64,000 nucleotides of DNA from Chloranthus sessilifolius (Eukaryota > Streptophyta > Magnoliopsida > Chloranthales > Chloranthaceae): positions 84,789,765-84,853,764 of the forward strand of contig CM037588.1 of NCBI GenBank assembly GCA_021018995.1, written 5' to 3'. The notes under the pieces were generated by a model. That model was given only the letters and a program-made list of their open reading frames with translations. It ran no database searches and was not told where the DNA came from. The translations under genes were made by a program, and so were the position numbers. Shown piece after piece: positions 11,097-21,354 of the stretch (within the stretch, counting starts at the first letter, position 1; the number at the start of each line of letters is the position of its first letter).

Positions 11097-12305
11097 TCAC
11101 TGACGGCCAAGTGCGGTACCCCCTGTGGCGCTCCTCGTAGCCGGTCCGGAGGTAGATGCTCCAAATATAGAATCCCTCATGGCACCAACGCGCTGCATGT
11201 AGGTTTGCGGGTACGCATGGCCCATGAGGTCGATAAGTAGCGCCTCTTGGAACCTCTGATGCAACCTAATGTCCCTTCCTTGCTGAAGGATCTCTCGCAT
11301 CATGCCCGTGTCAGTAGTGGGTATGGGCTGCGGAACTGTGGTGGAGGAAGTAGTCGGTCCTGCCGGAGTTTGATGGGTGGCTGATCTGGAGACCTGTCGG
11401 TCTCTCTTCTTGTCGACGCTGGTTTGGAGGCTTTTAAGATTTCTGCTCCAGTCCTGGGCGAGGTATGGGACGACGTTGTCGGTGAGGAACAACTCGTCCT
11501 CCCGAATCCTAAATCCTCCCTTCCCGTTTCGCGACTCCAAAAGTCGGGAAATCAGTCGTGCATACGGTAGTCGGTTGATAGGTGGAGGGACAGCACCCCT
11601 CACATTTCTTCTGTAGGCATGCGCCATGCCTTTTATAATGACCATAGGTGCATTGATCCACCTATTGTGAAATGCGGTGTGTAGTGCTCGCAAAAACGCA
11701 TCTCGGCGTTCTTGGTCATGGCCGGTGGGGTGCAAATTCTTTTTGAAGATTATGTCTAAAAGCCACATGCGCGGCGGTAGTTGTGATCGGGTGATGGACT
11801 GTCCCGAGGCGGACCTACCGCCAGTGATGTCGGAGATGATCGTTGGGAAATCTACGTTCCCAGAAAAGGGTGGTAGGATGAGTGGGCTAGGAGTGTAGAT
11901 GTGGGGGCATTTCATGGTCGAGGAGATATCGGCACATCTAAAAACTAACTCGTTACCATCGATGGTAACAAGTATGGCGTCCTCATCGATGCTCATTTGT
12001 AGGGTCTGGTAAAACAATTTCACTAGCCTCGGGTAATACCGATCCCCGAAAGGCGTAAGCAGGGTCTTAAGCTGGTTGTTGGTGAGAAAGTCCGATGTCC
12101 ACTGGGTGGACGCCGGATCTCCGAAACACGAGGGGTGTATTTCCCATTCGGCCTCAAAAATTTTTGCTCCCCACCAATCATCTAGTGTGATTGGAGCAGA
12201 GGGCGGGTTTGATGATGGTTGCGAGGTTTGTGGCGCTTTATTGCGCGCCGACGGCGATCGAATCGCCATCCGTTTCTTAGGTTGTGGGTTTGGGCTTGAA
12301 GCCAT
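11097..12305 (-). CDS. T1 ORF3: third retrotransposon protein of unknown function
   Basis: About 402 residues from the MASSPNP start shared with T2 (an upstream in-frame ATG at 12332 is not conserved in T2). N-terminal ~35 residues are basic and disordered (KKRMAIRSPSARNK, nuclear-signal-like). Residues ~40-270 form a conserved globular region (DDWWGAKIFEAEW, YYPRLVKLFYQTL, SQLPPRMWLLDIIFKKNLHPTGHD, RLPYARLISRLL). Then comes a T/P-rich linker and a helix (MMREILQQGRDIRLHQRF). YYPRLVKLFY recalls the 'putative plant transposon protein' domain of other plant retroelements; this is from memory. No signal peptide or membrane segment is visible, so not envelope-like. Compared with T2 the last ~25 codons are frameshifted, and the acidic tail survives out of frame. 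Function unknown. Confidence 0.8.
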   Translation of the reverse strand: MASSPNPQPKKRMAIRSPSARNKAPQTSQPSSNPPSAPITLDDWWGAKIFEAEWEIHPSCFGDPASTQWTSDFLTNNQLKTLLTPFGDRYYPRLVKLFYQTLQMSIDEDAILVTIDGNELVFRCADISSTMKCPHIYTPSPLILPPFSGNVDFPTIISDITGGRSASGQSITRSQLPPRMWLLDIIFKKNLHPTGHDQERRDAFLRALHTAFHNRWINAPMVIIKGMAHAYRRNVRGAVPPPINRLPYARLISRLLESRNGKGGFRIREDELFLTDNVVPYLAQDWSRNLKSLQTSVDKKRDRQVSRSATHQTPAGPTTSSTTVPQPIPTTDTGMMREILQQGRDIRLHQRFQEALLIDLMGHAYPQTYMQRVGAMRDSIFGASTSGPATRSATGGTALGRQ

Positions 12306-12807
12306 TAAGTAACTAAAGGGTTTAAATGACAAGAAAAAAATTTTAGAGAGGGGCAGATTTTACCTAGAAGAGTAGTTTTAATGGATCGGATGGTTGAAAT
12401 CCGGCTGGAAACGGACCGAAAAGATTGAAAAATCGCTTGCCCTAACCCCCTCTCTCGTCTCTCCTCTTCCTTCGCTTGAAGATGAACAGGCGCCTAGGCC
12501 TCTCTCATATTTATAGTTCCGCCTCGCTCGAGCGGTCATTAGCCCTCGCTCGAGCGAGCACAGAACCAGTTACTATTATATATCGTTACCTCGCTCGAGC
12601 GGTTATAACCCATCGCTCGAGCGGTTTACATACCTCGCTCGAGCGAGGATTTGTTATCGCTCGAGCGAGATGAAGTATGATTTTATGTGGGCTCGCTCGA
12701 GCGGTCGTAAGTGGTCGCTCGAGCGAGACCAGAAACTTTTATCTGGGACCTTTTTGCTCATTAAATTTCGATTTATCGCTAGATTCATAAATTTAGAGTT
12801 CAACGAG

Positions 12808-12844
<37 letters not shown>

Positions 12845-12936
12845 CTCAAACATTGTCTGCAATCATATATCAAAAGAAAACATACCTAACCTTCATAGTA
12901 CCCGAAATTACTTATTCTCAACCCAATGAAAATAAT
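12306..12936 (-). promoter_or_regulatory. T1 pol-ORF3 spacer with candidate internal promoter
   Basis: Minus strand: integrase stop at 12937, an A35 tract (12844-12810), the CGCTCGAGCG palindrome array (12729-12521), a TATA box CTATAAATA (12516-12508), then ~200 nt of leader to the ORF3 ATG at 12305. Array, TATA box and spacing are conserved in T2. This looks like an internal promoter for a separate ORF3 transcript. That role is inferred; the motifs are directly visible. Confidence 0.6.
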
Positions 12937-14610
12937 TCAGTTGGCAACTTCGAACAATTTGGGATATTGTTCTCTAACATCCGTCTCACGTTCCCATGTC
13001 GCCTCTTCGATCGGGTGGTTCTTCCAGCGAACAAGTACTAAGGGAATCACTTTTGTTCGCAACACCTGTTCCTTTCGATCTACAATTTCTACGGGTTCTT
13101 CAATCATGGTCATATCTTCATGCATTTCGAATGATTGGCCGCTCAGTACGTGATCAGGGTCATTGAGATATTTCCTAAGCATCGACACGTGGAAAACATT
13201 GTGTACTTGATCAAACAATGGTGGCAAACCAATGCGATAGGCTACTTCTCCCACTCGACCCAAAACTTCAAACGGTCCGAGATAGCGGGGACTTAGTTTC
13301 CCTCTCTTCCCAAATCTCATCACTCCCTTCATTGGTGATACTTTCACAAACACATGTTCCCCCACTTTAAAGTCTACACTGGTCCGCTTGATGTCAGCAT
13401 AACTTTTCTGTCTGCTCTGAGCCGCCTTTAGCCTCTCCCTGATCATGCGGACAATTACAGCGTTGTCTTCAAGTAGCTCGGGTCCCAAAACAAATTTCTC
13501 CCCAGTTTCTTTCCAATTGATTGGCGACTTACATCTTCTTCCGTACAAGGCTTCATACGGTGCCATCCCAATGCTTGTCTGAAAACTATTATTATAAGCG
13601 AACTCAATCAATGGTAGATGTTGATCCCACGATCCTTGCAATTCTAACATACATGCCCTAAGCATGTCTTCAATGACTTGGTTGACCCTCTCAGTTTGCC
13701 CGTCTGTTTGTGGGTGAAATGCCGTACTGAAATCCAACTTAGTTCCCATTCCTTCTTGGAATTTCCTCCAAAACTTTGACGTATATAATGGGTCTCGGTC
13801 TGAAACAATGCTACTTGGAATCCCATGTAGCCGAACGATCTCCTTCATGTAAAGTTCTGCTAATCTTCCCGCTGTGTACATCGTGTTGTACGGCAAGAAA
13901 TGTGCCGACTTAGTTAATCGATCAACCACTACCCAAATGGCGTTATGCCTCCTTGCAGTTCGTGGTAACCCGACTATGAAATCCATTGAGATAGATTCCC
14001 ATTTCCATTCCGGTATGGGTAAGGGCTGTAATAGGCCTGCGGGGTGTCTATGGTCGATTTTCACTTGTTGGCACGTCAAACACCGTGAAACATACTCTGC
14101 CACATCTTGTTTCAACCCTCTCCACCAGTAATTCTTTTTCAGATCCTGATACATCTTCGTGCTTCCTGCGTGGATCGCATAACTTAACCTGAGTGATTCA
14201 TCAAGAATCGTTCGCCGCAATTCGGCGTTGTCCGGAATGCAAAGCCGCCCCTTGAACGTTAAGGAACCGTCTTCCTTGATTAAAAACTCAGAGGTAGTAC
14301 CTTCTATTACATTTTGATGTATCCGTGTTAGAATCGGGTCTTTCATCTGTAGTTCTCGTATGTGTTCAAATATCACTGGCTTCACTGATATGTTGGCTAA
14401 GAAGGCTCCTGTGGCTTGTGGTTGGATGTCTGCACCACATAACGCTAGATCCTCCAACAACTTCCATCGATGTATACCTGAAATTAGGCTAGCCAGCTGT
14501 GCGGAACTCTTTCGACTCAAGGCGTCGGCCACTACGTTAGCTTTGCCTGGATGATACTGTATAGAACAGTCGTAATCTTTGAGAAATTCCATCCACCTCC
14601 GCTGCCTCAT
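12937..14610 (-). CDS. T1 RNase H tail and integrase with chromodomain-like C-terminus
   Basis: 557 open codons, the longest pol piece of T1. Residues 1-33 are the RNase H tail ([17 protein letters not shown]). The zinc domain follows, with H147, C177 and C180, but its first His is L140 (T2 keeps His), so zinc binding may be impaired. The catalytic core has D210 (SMDFIVGLP), D271 ([14 protein letters not shown]) and E307 ([10 protein letters not shown]). Then come the GPY/F-type module ([12 protein letters not shown]) and a chromodomain-like tail ([17 protein letters not shown]). This enzyme joins element DNA to the host genome; chromodomain tails are known to steer chromoviruses to heterochromatin. 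The frame starts in RNase H because the upstream part is frameshifted. Confidence 0.93.
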   Translation of the reverse strand: MRQRRWMEFLKDYDCSIQYHPGKANVVADALSRKSSAQLASLISGIHRWKLLEDLALCGADIQPQATGAFLANISVKPVIFEHIRELQMKDPILTRIHQNVIEGTTSEFLIKEDGSLTFKGRLCIPDNAELRRTILDESLRLSYAIHAGSTKMYQDLKKNYWWRGLKQDVAEYVSRCLTCQQVKIDHRHPAGLLQPLPIPEWKWESISMDFIVGLPRTARRHNAIWVVVDRLTKSAHFLPYNTMYTAGRLAELYMKEIVRLHGIPSSIVSDRDPLYTSKFWRKFQEGMGTKLDFSTAFHPQTDGQTERVNQVIEDMLRACMLELQGSWDQHLPLIEFAYNNSFQTSIGMAPYEALYGRRCKSPINWKETGEKFVLGPELLEDNAVIVRMIRERLKAAQSRQKSYADIKRTSVDFKVGEHVFVKVSPMKGVMRFGKRGKLSPRYLGPFEVLGRVGEVAYRIGLPPLFDQVHNVFHVSMLRKYLNDPDHVLSGQSFEMHEDMTMIEEPVEIVDRKEQVLRTKVIPLVLVRWKNHPIEEATWERETDVREQYPKLFEVAN

Positions 14611-15046
14611 ATTCAGTTCCTTCTGTGTAAACAGGTATTTGAGGCTTTTATGGTCAGTGAAAATTTCAAATGTTTCTCCGTATAGGTAATGTCGCCATAT
14701 TTTTTAATGCGAATATATATGACTAGTTCGGATCGTGTGTTGGGTAGTTCCTTTCGTGCTCTTTCAAGTTGCGGAGCCGTAAGCTATTACCTTTTATATT
14801 GATTTAGTACACAACCCAACCCGTATATCATCACTATAAACTGCGAATCCTCCACTGCCTGATGGAATGGCTAACACTGGAGCTGAGGTGAGTCTTTTCT
14901 TGAGTTCTTGAAAACTCTTTTCACACGCCTCACTCCACTCAAATCTTGAGTCCTTTCTTGTAAGCCTTGTGAGAGGTCCTGATATTTTTGAAAACCCCTC
15001 AACGAAACGCCGATAATATCCGCCGGTCAGAAAACTCCGGATATCA
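14611..15046 (-). pseudogene. T1 RT thumb and RNase H, frameshifted
   Basis: Continues RT from 15047 and joins the integrase frame at 14610. It can be read in pieces by comparison with T2 (38560-39060), including the SGSGGF..YSDASY block near 14820-14880 and the [16 protein letters not shown] block at 14615-14665. Frame changes near 15060 and 14700-14790 break it. RNase H removes the RNA strand from the hybrid; this copy cannot make an intact enzyme as the sequence stands. Confidence 0.8.
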
Positions 15047-15883
15047 TCACGGTTTTTGGTTGTTCCCGATTCCTCTTGCCTCGATCTTAGCGGGATCTAC
15101 AGTGACACCATGCTTGGAGACGACATGTCCCAGAAAGCTGACTTCTTCTAGCCAAAACTCACATTTGCTGAGCTTGGCGTACAGTTGGTGTTCACGCAAA
15201 GTTCGTAGAGCGACACGTAAGTGCTCTTCATGCTCCGCTTTTGATTTTGAGTAGATTAGGATGTCATCAACAAACACTACAACCCAAGAGTCTAAGGGTG
15301 GTTTAAACACTCGATTCATCAAATCCATAAACGACGCTGGTGCATTTGTCAGCCCGAATGGCATAACTAAAAATTCATAGTGTCCATACCGTGTTCTAAA
15401 AGCCGTTTTCTGAATGTCCTCGGCCCTGACTCTTAACTGATGGTACCCGGATCTTAGGTCGATCTTGGAAAAGTGTTTTGCTCCTTGTAATTGGTCGAAC
15501 AAGTCATCTATTCTTGGCAACGGATATCGATTCTTCACCGTGACTTTATTCAATTGGCGGTAGTCGATGCACAAACGCATCGACCCATCTTTCTTTTTCA
15601 CGAACAACACTGGTGCTCCCCACGGAGACACGCTTGGTCGTATAAACCCCTTGTCCATGAGCTCTTGCAGTTGTTCCTTCAATTCTTTCAACTCTGCAGG
15701 GGCCATTCTATAAGGTGCTTTTGAAACAGGTTCTGTTCCTGGTGCCAAATCGATCGCAAATTCTACTTCTCTTTCTGGAGGTAATCCTGGCAATTCTTCT
15801 GGGAATACATCTGGGAATTCTCGCACCACAGCTATGTCCGAGATAATATTCTTTTCTTCTTTATCCTCCTTCAAAAATGCCAA
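15047..15883 (-). CDS. T1 reverse transcriptase, open but truncated frame
   Basis: 278 open codons. The protease-RT linker ([20 protein letters not shown]) is followed by RT fingers ([28 protein letters not shown]), palm ([30 protein letters not shown]) and the catalytic VFVDDIL motif, then the thumb ([21 protein letters not shown]), after which the frame is lost near 15060. The catalytic region itself is intact. It belongs to a gag-pol polyprotein, so the listed ATG is not a true start. Confidence 0.92.
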   Translation of the reverse strand: MAFLKEDKEEKNIISDIAVVREFPDVFPEELPGLPPEREVEFAIDLAPGTEPVSKAPYRMAPAELKELKEQLQELMDKGFIRPSVSPWGAPVLFVKKKDGSMRLCIDYRQLNKVTVKNRYPLPRIDDLFDQLQGAKHFSKIDLRSGYHQLRVRAEDIQKTAFRTRYGHYEFLVMPFGLTNAPASFMDLMNRVFKPPLDSWVVVFVDDILIYSKSKAEHEEHLRVALRTLREHQLYAKLSKCEFWLEEVSFLGHVVSKHGVTVDPAKIEARGIGNNQKP

Positions 15884-15906
15884 ATAACCACTACACCCTT
15901 TCCTTA

Positions 15907-16337
15907 TTAAGCGTTACGCTCTTCTGCAGATATAAGTGGTACCTGAGTCGACCTCTCCCCTTGAAATCGAAACGATCTCCTCGTGTTAGGACGGAAAACA
16001 ACAACTTTATCCTTGCAGTCCACTGTTGCGCAATGTTGGGACAGCCAATCCATGCCAAGGATCACATCGAATCCCTGCATGTCCAACCATATTAGATTTG
16101 CCTCTAATTCGTGGACAACGTGATCCCTAATGCTTACTACTACCGATTTGCAGACTAATTCCGTGTCCACTAATTCTCCTGTTGGGATGGACACTGATAA
16201 CACAAAGTCCAGTGTTTCCGGAACAATCTTCATTCTTTTCGCAAATCTAGGGGTAATGAAGGAGTGGGTAGACCACGGTCTATCAAGATCATGGCGTCAT
16301 GTGCTACGTAGCACCCTTTCTCAGAATCAGAACGTAC
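15907..16337 (-). pseudogene. T1 protease, active-site region frameshifted
   Basis: Retropepsin-like domain. From 16233 to 15907 it is open ([41 protein letters not shown]). Upstream, around 16255-16285, the active-site codons read GACCGTGGTCT, and the Asp-x-Gly motif is out of frame compared with T3, which keeps IDPGST. The break sits where a CCTGG would be expected. The exon starts at 16337, just after the intron acceptor. Whether the break is real or a sequence error is open. Confidence 0.82.
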
Positions 16338-16491
16338 CTACAATACATGCATATACGTACACAACATATCCATAAACAATTTTCACTCTTACGTTTAATA
16401 TGATATATACACTTATATATCCTAATATAAACTCATTCTTTATCTAGAGTTATATTGAAACCGAAATTCTCTATTTTAAAGGAGTTCTCAC
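16338..16491 (-). other. Candidate intron between zinc knuckle and protease of T1
   Basis: 154 nt on the minus strand, with donor AAG|GTGAGA at 16491 and acceptor TTGTAG at 16338, AT-rich and full of stops. It sits at exactly the same protein position (after ..DIIQ) as the GT-AG intron of T3 (57027-56852) and its remnant in T2. Confidence 0.6.
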
Positions 16492-17863
16492 CTTGGATAA
16501 TGTCGTGTACACTCCCTGCTTCCTGGGCAGTAACTGCGTAGGCTCTTCCTCGAATAACAGGCTTTCGAGCTTGAATTGGTTGTGGCATGGAGGTTGGAGC
16601 CGTCTTTTCTTTGGCTGTCTCAGGGCAATCTCTCATCATGTGACCTATCTTGCCACACTTGAAACAGCCTCGCATTCCTTGCCTACAGTCTGTTGTTTTA
16701 TGGGACTTGCCACATTTAGCACAAGTTTCCCTTGGAAATGAATTAGCAGCTCTCGGAAAAACTTGTGGAGTTGTAGTCCTGTTGGAATAAGTAGGACCTT
16801 GATACCTCATCGTTCTCTCACGATGCGAGCAACGGATAATTTTGATGAGTCGATTGTGGGCAGCTCCCATAACCCATGGAACGACGGTTTCGATTTGGTG
16901 TTATAAACCTCTGCTTTCTTATATGATTTATTCATAACCCCGTCCTATTCAGATCGGTGCATTCTCTTGATGTTCCTCTCCGGCGGTATCGGTTATTATT
17001 TTCGTCCTAACCACCAATGGCTTACTCATTACTTCTCCATAAGTCTTCAGGAAGGCAACACCCCTCGGATGTCCGTACCGTAAGCCTGTTGGAACCTCTT
17101 CGCTTTCATCACGAGATTACGTGATGCGGGGCGAAGCGAGTCAGTCTCATGAATTTCACTCCATACTCTCTCACGGTCATTCTTCCCTGTGCTAGTTGTA
17201 AAAATTGGGTCTCCATTTGATTTCTCACAACTTCAGGAAAATATTGTTTATTGAATTCTTCTACAAATTAGTCCCGGGTCCACAGACGTTTGGAGTTTCT
17301 GATTAATCGATTTCCACCAAGGTCCGACTTCTCCATCTAACATATATGCTTAGCAGGACGCTCTCATCCTCTGTGCATGTCGATCTGTGAACACCTTCAC
17401 CATTTCTCCCAACCAGTTTTCCATGGCCATTGTATGCACTGTCACGAAAAATTGGGAGGTCTCATCCTTCTGAACTCGGTGAATGCTGAAGCCAATAAAG
17501 GTGTAAGTCCTACTGGAGGGGTAGGTGTTCGTTGTGGTTCTGGTACCGTATGCGCTGCCAAGGACGCTGCTTGTTGTGCCATGGCAGTTGCCATGGTCTC
17601 CATTGTGTGCATCATTCTCTGACGCTCTTCTCTTTCCTCATTCCTTTCTCTCACCCTATCTTGTTCCCTTTGGTCTCGATCATGTCTATCTAGATCTTGC
17701 TCCTCTGCTTGATTTTGATTTCCTCCACGCCGCGCTCTCGGAATCTCCCGCTTTCCCAATGGCACTGCTCGTAGGTGAGATTTAACCCATCTCTACTGCG
17801 TAAATTCCTATCATGGCCACCCCTGGGTCGGCCTCTCCCTCTAGGAAACATAACGGTCTGCAT
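16433..17863 (-). pseudogene. T1 gag, frameshifted
   Basis: Start codon at 17863 by homology with T2 (MQTVMFPRGRGRPRGG). Open piece 17765-17442 holds the charged coiled-coil-like N-terminus (DRDQREQDRVRERNEEREERQ) and the start of the capsid domain (EFRRMRPPNFS). The capsid core at 17441-16871 is readable only in pieces. Open piece 16870-16433 holds two Cys/His knuckles (CAKCGKSHKTTDC and CFKCGKIGHMMRDC), which bind element RNA. Beyond 16491 that frame reads into the intron, so its last ~19 codons are probably not translated in the spliced product. Confidence 0.85.
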
Positions 17864-17939
17864 GAGAATTAAAATCTTGTTAGCAGAAGTCCCTATATTC
17901 TGATGATATGATAGTCAGAACTATGGAAAGAAGGCTTTG

Positions 17940-20116
17940 ACATCCCGAAATCCGTGCCATCCATCTGCGACCTTCAAGGCCGTGCCTTACATTCATATCA
18001 TAACTCCTCTTCATATATACACCCAAACGGTAATTGAAGCACATGCGAATACTCTAAGCAACAATAAGAACTTATAAGTTAGTTGATCCTACCAGGCTGT
18101 TCTTGTTCCATGCCAATTCATGGACATAAGGACATACCCGAAAGTTTAATGATACTTATTCCTCCTAGGTGGTTTACCAAGTGACAGTATTTAAAACATT
18201 CAATATAAAAAGGCTCGATATACCAAGCCATACACAGTACTCTCTCTCAACTCACTATCAAAGTATGCAGCGGGTTTCCTAGAAGAATTCCTCAGGAGGA
18301 GGTTCGACTCTTACGTGAGTCTGACACCGCTGCCTTTGGATTTACTTCACCCGAAGTCCTTGCTGCCGTTAGTCCTTGACCTGCGACGTATAGTCTAAGG
18401 GGTGAGCTACATCCTAGCTCCGTAGGGAAAACAAAAGAACATATAGATCATCTCCCGCACATATGTTAGTACCAACAACATAATTTCTCCAGAAATATTT
18501 ATGTACAACAATTTGAAGGATAAAAATAAGCAATGATTCCCAACCAAATCTTAGCACAGTTTCTGTTTAATCTCTTTATGAATTTGTTTGTGAACTTGGC
18601 CTAATCACTTAAATCTTAACTTAAGTAATCCTCGAGCACTATAGCATCGAGCCCCGATGGAATACCCGCCATCGTCGTCTAACTAGACAGTTATTATGTG
18701 TATCCCCTGGGAATACTGCCCAAGCCCCTTTCTCATAGGCGGCGGGGTCTATTCTCAATCTACATCCCTGGGATGTGTTACAACTATACGGATTGGCCGC
18801 CGTACCGGTCACGGATATCCTGCCGAGTCAGTCGTGGGTATCCCGCCACGTCGGTGGGGTATTCTGATCAACCTTAAATAATAAAAATATCAATGTGCTT
18901 TACATATAGTTGTTCACCGTGAATGTGCTAGATATATTACATTAGGCCTTATCACATTGTTTCTGTTTCTCTATTTTATTTCTTACGCATCCCTGGGATG
19001 CCTCTTACTTCTATTTCAACTTTCTCCGATTTAACCACATTATATTTCGTCCCCTGGGGACCTCAGGATTCTTCACACTTTACACACACACACACTTATT
19101 ATGCGAGTTTATAGTATATACTATTGTTTGAATAGACTTTACTACGCATATGAGTTCACAGAATAATGTACATGTTTCAAGAATACTCCCTACTTCAACA
19201 ATCTCAAGGCATGCTTGTCCTTAGCGGTTATAATGCATCAACCTACATTAAAAGAGAATTTACTTTAGGATGGTTTAAGGTCATTTGGGGTGTGGGACAC
19301 CCGAGTTCCTCTCCTTAGAAAACCAATATCTGAGTGGTCACCAGACCTCGCTTCATGGTCAGTCATTAGCCCTCGCTCGAGCGGTCACTTGACCTCGCGC
19401 GAGCGGTCTCTTGACCTCGCTCGAGCGGTCAAACGAGATCGCTCGAGCGGTTAAATCGAGCTTTTTAAATTTTTGATGTGGACCCTCGCTCGAGCGAGCC
19501 TCCCTTTAGTATAAGGGACCGCTCGAGCGAGCCCAGAGTCTTTCTTTTCTATGTTCATCCTCGCTCGAGCGAGCCTCTTTAGACCGCTCGAGCGAGAAAC
19601 ACCGATTTTTGTCCATGATCAGATCGAGATCATGCCTCCATCCTTCATTTTACCCTAATCCTATATAAAGCAACATACAGCCAACATCCTTCCTATTATT
19701 TAAAACATTCCTAGGCATCTATATGTTTTTAACGTACCTCTGACGATGAAACATGCACAGGTTCGATTTAAGATTTGTAAACCAACTAGGCTATCCAGTC
19801 TCCCTGGTTCGTCCTCCCGTCATTACCTCTGATCTCCCTTGCCGAGCCAGTTTCTGCAACCCTAGTTCTCCCAGGCTCCTTTCTTCCCTTTCTTTTTCTC
19901 TATAGTCTCCTCCTCTCTATTTAGGTTAGAATAGTTTTACGTAAGGACTCCTCTTCTCTCTTCTTCACTTTTATATTTATCACGATTGGGATATACTAGT
20001 GTGTTTCCCATGTACACACTTTAAGTATTTGGGTGTTTTGGTCCCTTTGTGAAACGCATATACCTATGTGCAACAAAGTGTGCCATGCACAGATCTCAAA
20101 AATCTGGGTTGTGACA
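17940..20116 (-). repeat. T1 5' LTR
   Basis: About 2,177 bp. Outer end TGTCACAACCC at 20116 with TSD GTTAC beyond. The inner end is damaged: a short deletion removes ~14 bp of LTR end together with the TGGTATCAGAGC primer site that T2 keeps (here GGATGTC joins AAAGCC directly). TATA-like motif at 19670-19661 and palindrome array at 19598-19344. The body matches the 3' LTR almost exactly except at clustered CCG/CCWGG positions. Confidence 0.9.
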
Positions 20117-20121
20117 GTTAC
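20117..20121. repeat. Target-site duplication of T1 (right, GTTAC)
   Basis: Second copy of GTTAC, matching 8537-8541. Confidence 0.93.
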
Positions 20122-21349
20122 ACTGTATTGCAGTCTTCTAAAATTTGGGCATAAATTAAAAACTAAAATTCTTTAACACAGATTTAATCTAATCAACAAT
20201 CTCCTAAAATTTGGTCATCAATCAAATTCGAGAAAATTGAAGATGAAAAAGTAAAAACCATTACACTAATCTGTAAATTCTAACCTAAGTCATTAATTCA
20301 AATTAAAACTTGAAGATGTTTATAAAGCAGTAAATAAAGTAAATAAAATCTAAACTAGAAAGTAAAATAAATATAACTTTCACCCCTCAGCCGCAATCGT
20401 CAATTGCTTCTGAGAAACTAGGATATCTACACTAATCTTCAACACCCAAGTCGTCAATTGCTCTTGAGAAACCTCTAATATCTAATCTACAAAATAATAA
20501 AAATCTACTCTAATGATCAAAAGAAAACCCAACCTTAGTCGTCAATTGATGCTAATAATTTCTCTAATGATTTATTCCTATATCGGGCTCTCTTATTTAT
20601 AGATCATAAGGAGTCGATCTATAAAGACTTATAATTCTAATAAAAGAAACTACTAAAGTAAAAGTATCCTAATATAAGTCTAATTCATAATTTTATTCTT
20701 CTTTGCTTTCAAACTGTAGATATGCTTCCGGATTGTTCTTGGTAACAGCAGCAAAGATCTTTAAAATTTATCTTCATCAATCTTCTTAGATCCGTGATTC
20801 ACCAAACTTTTAATTTTAGAGATCTTCTAATTCGATGCATGACGGTGATAGTCTTCACTCACGTGATCAGCAGTAGCAGATGTAGCAGAGGGAAAGCTTT
20901 TCTTTTATACAATCATAAATTACGATTGTTCTTCTTTTTCTGGATAATCATAAATCATGATTTATCATTTTTACTCGGCTTTCTTACTGGATGATTTTCT
21001 ATGACGAATGATCGCATTCTTTTATCGCTTTTTATTTCTTTGTCGCTTTCTGAAGAATCATCTTTTTGAAGAATTGTAAATTACAATTTCTTAGCTTTCT
21101 CTTTCTTTCGTCTTCAGCTTTAGCGCACAATCATAAATTATGATTTCTTGACTTTCAGTAGCAGCGAATCATCTTCTCTCTCAATCATTTTTTTACCATT
21201 TTTTGAGTTCATTTTTACAAATATTAACACTTTAGCTCTATTTTGCTATTTTTTCTTAATATCTGTACATCATTAACTTGTTAGTAGCAAACTAAATCCT
21301 AGCATCACTAAGTTAAAGGTGACAAAATTATAAATTATGTGACTGATTA
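20122..21349 (-). repeat. Solo LTR B1, right piece (LTR 5' end)
   Basis: Minus-strand 5' part of the LTR, starting near 21349 with TAATCAGTCACA (B2 starts TGATCAGTCACAG). It aligns inverted with B2 24191-25300 along its length, for example the CACCTTTAACTTAGTGATGCTAG block and the repeated GTCAATTG stretches at 20395-20550. No gag, pol or second LTR accompanies it and it has flanking GGTAA copies, so it is a solo LTR left by recombination between two LTRs. Confidence 0.82.
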
Positions 21350-21354
21350 GGTAA
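21350..21354. repeat. Target-site duplication of solo LTR B1 (right, GGTAA)
   Basis: Second copy of GGTAA, matching 8238-8242. Confidence 0.85.

Larger units (their letters stand above)
8542..20116 (-). mobile_element. T1: complete Tekay-like chromovirus with third ORF (family 1)
   Basis: An 11,575-bp element with two LTRs, minus-strand gag, intron, protease, RT, RNase H, integrase with chromodomain-like tail, then ORF3, inserted in solo LTR B1 with TSD GTTAC. Lineage call: long LTRs of ~2.2 kb, tRNA-Met PBS in the sister copy T2, CCHC gag, and integrase ending in a chromodomain-like block. Gag-pol has several frameshifts. The LTRs are identical over long stretches, so insertion is recent apart from clustered differences at CCG/CCWGG motifs. 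Confidence 0.93.

Noticed and set aside
11377..11616. Plus-strand ORFs opposite T1 ORF3 (also 11677-11898, 12076-12312, and 41282-41581 opposite T2 ORF3)
   Set aside because: They are antisense shadows of ORF3 with no domain and no start context. The sense frame is conserved across families and explains the openness.
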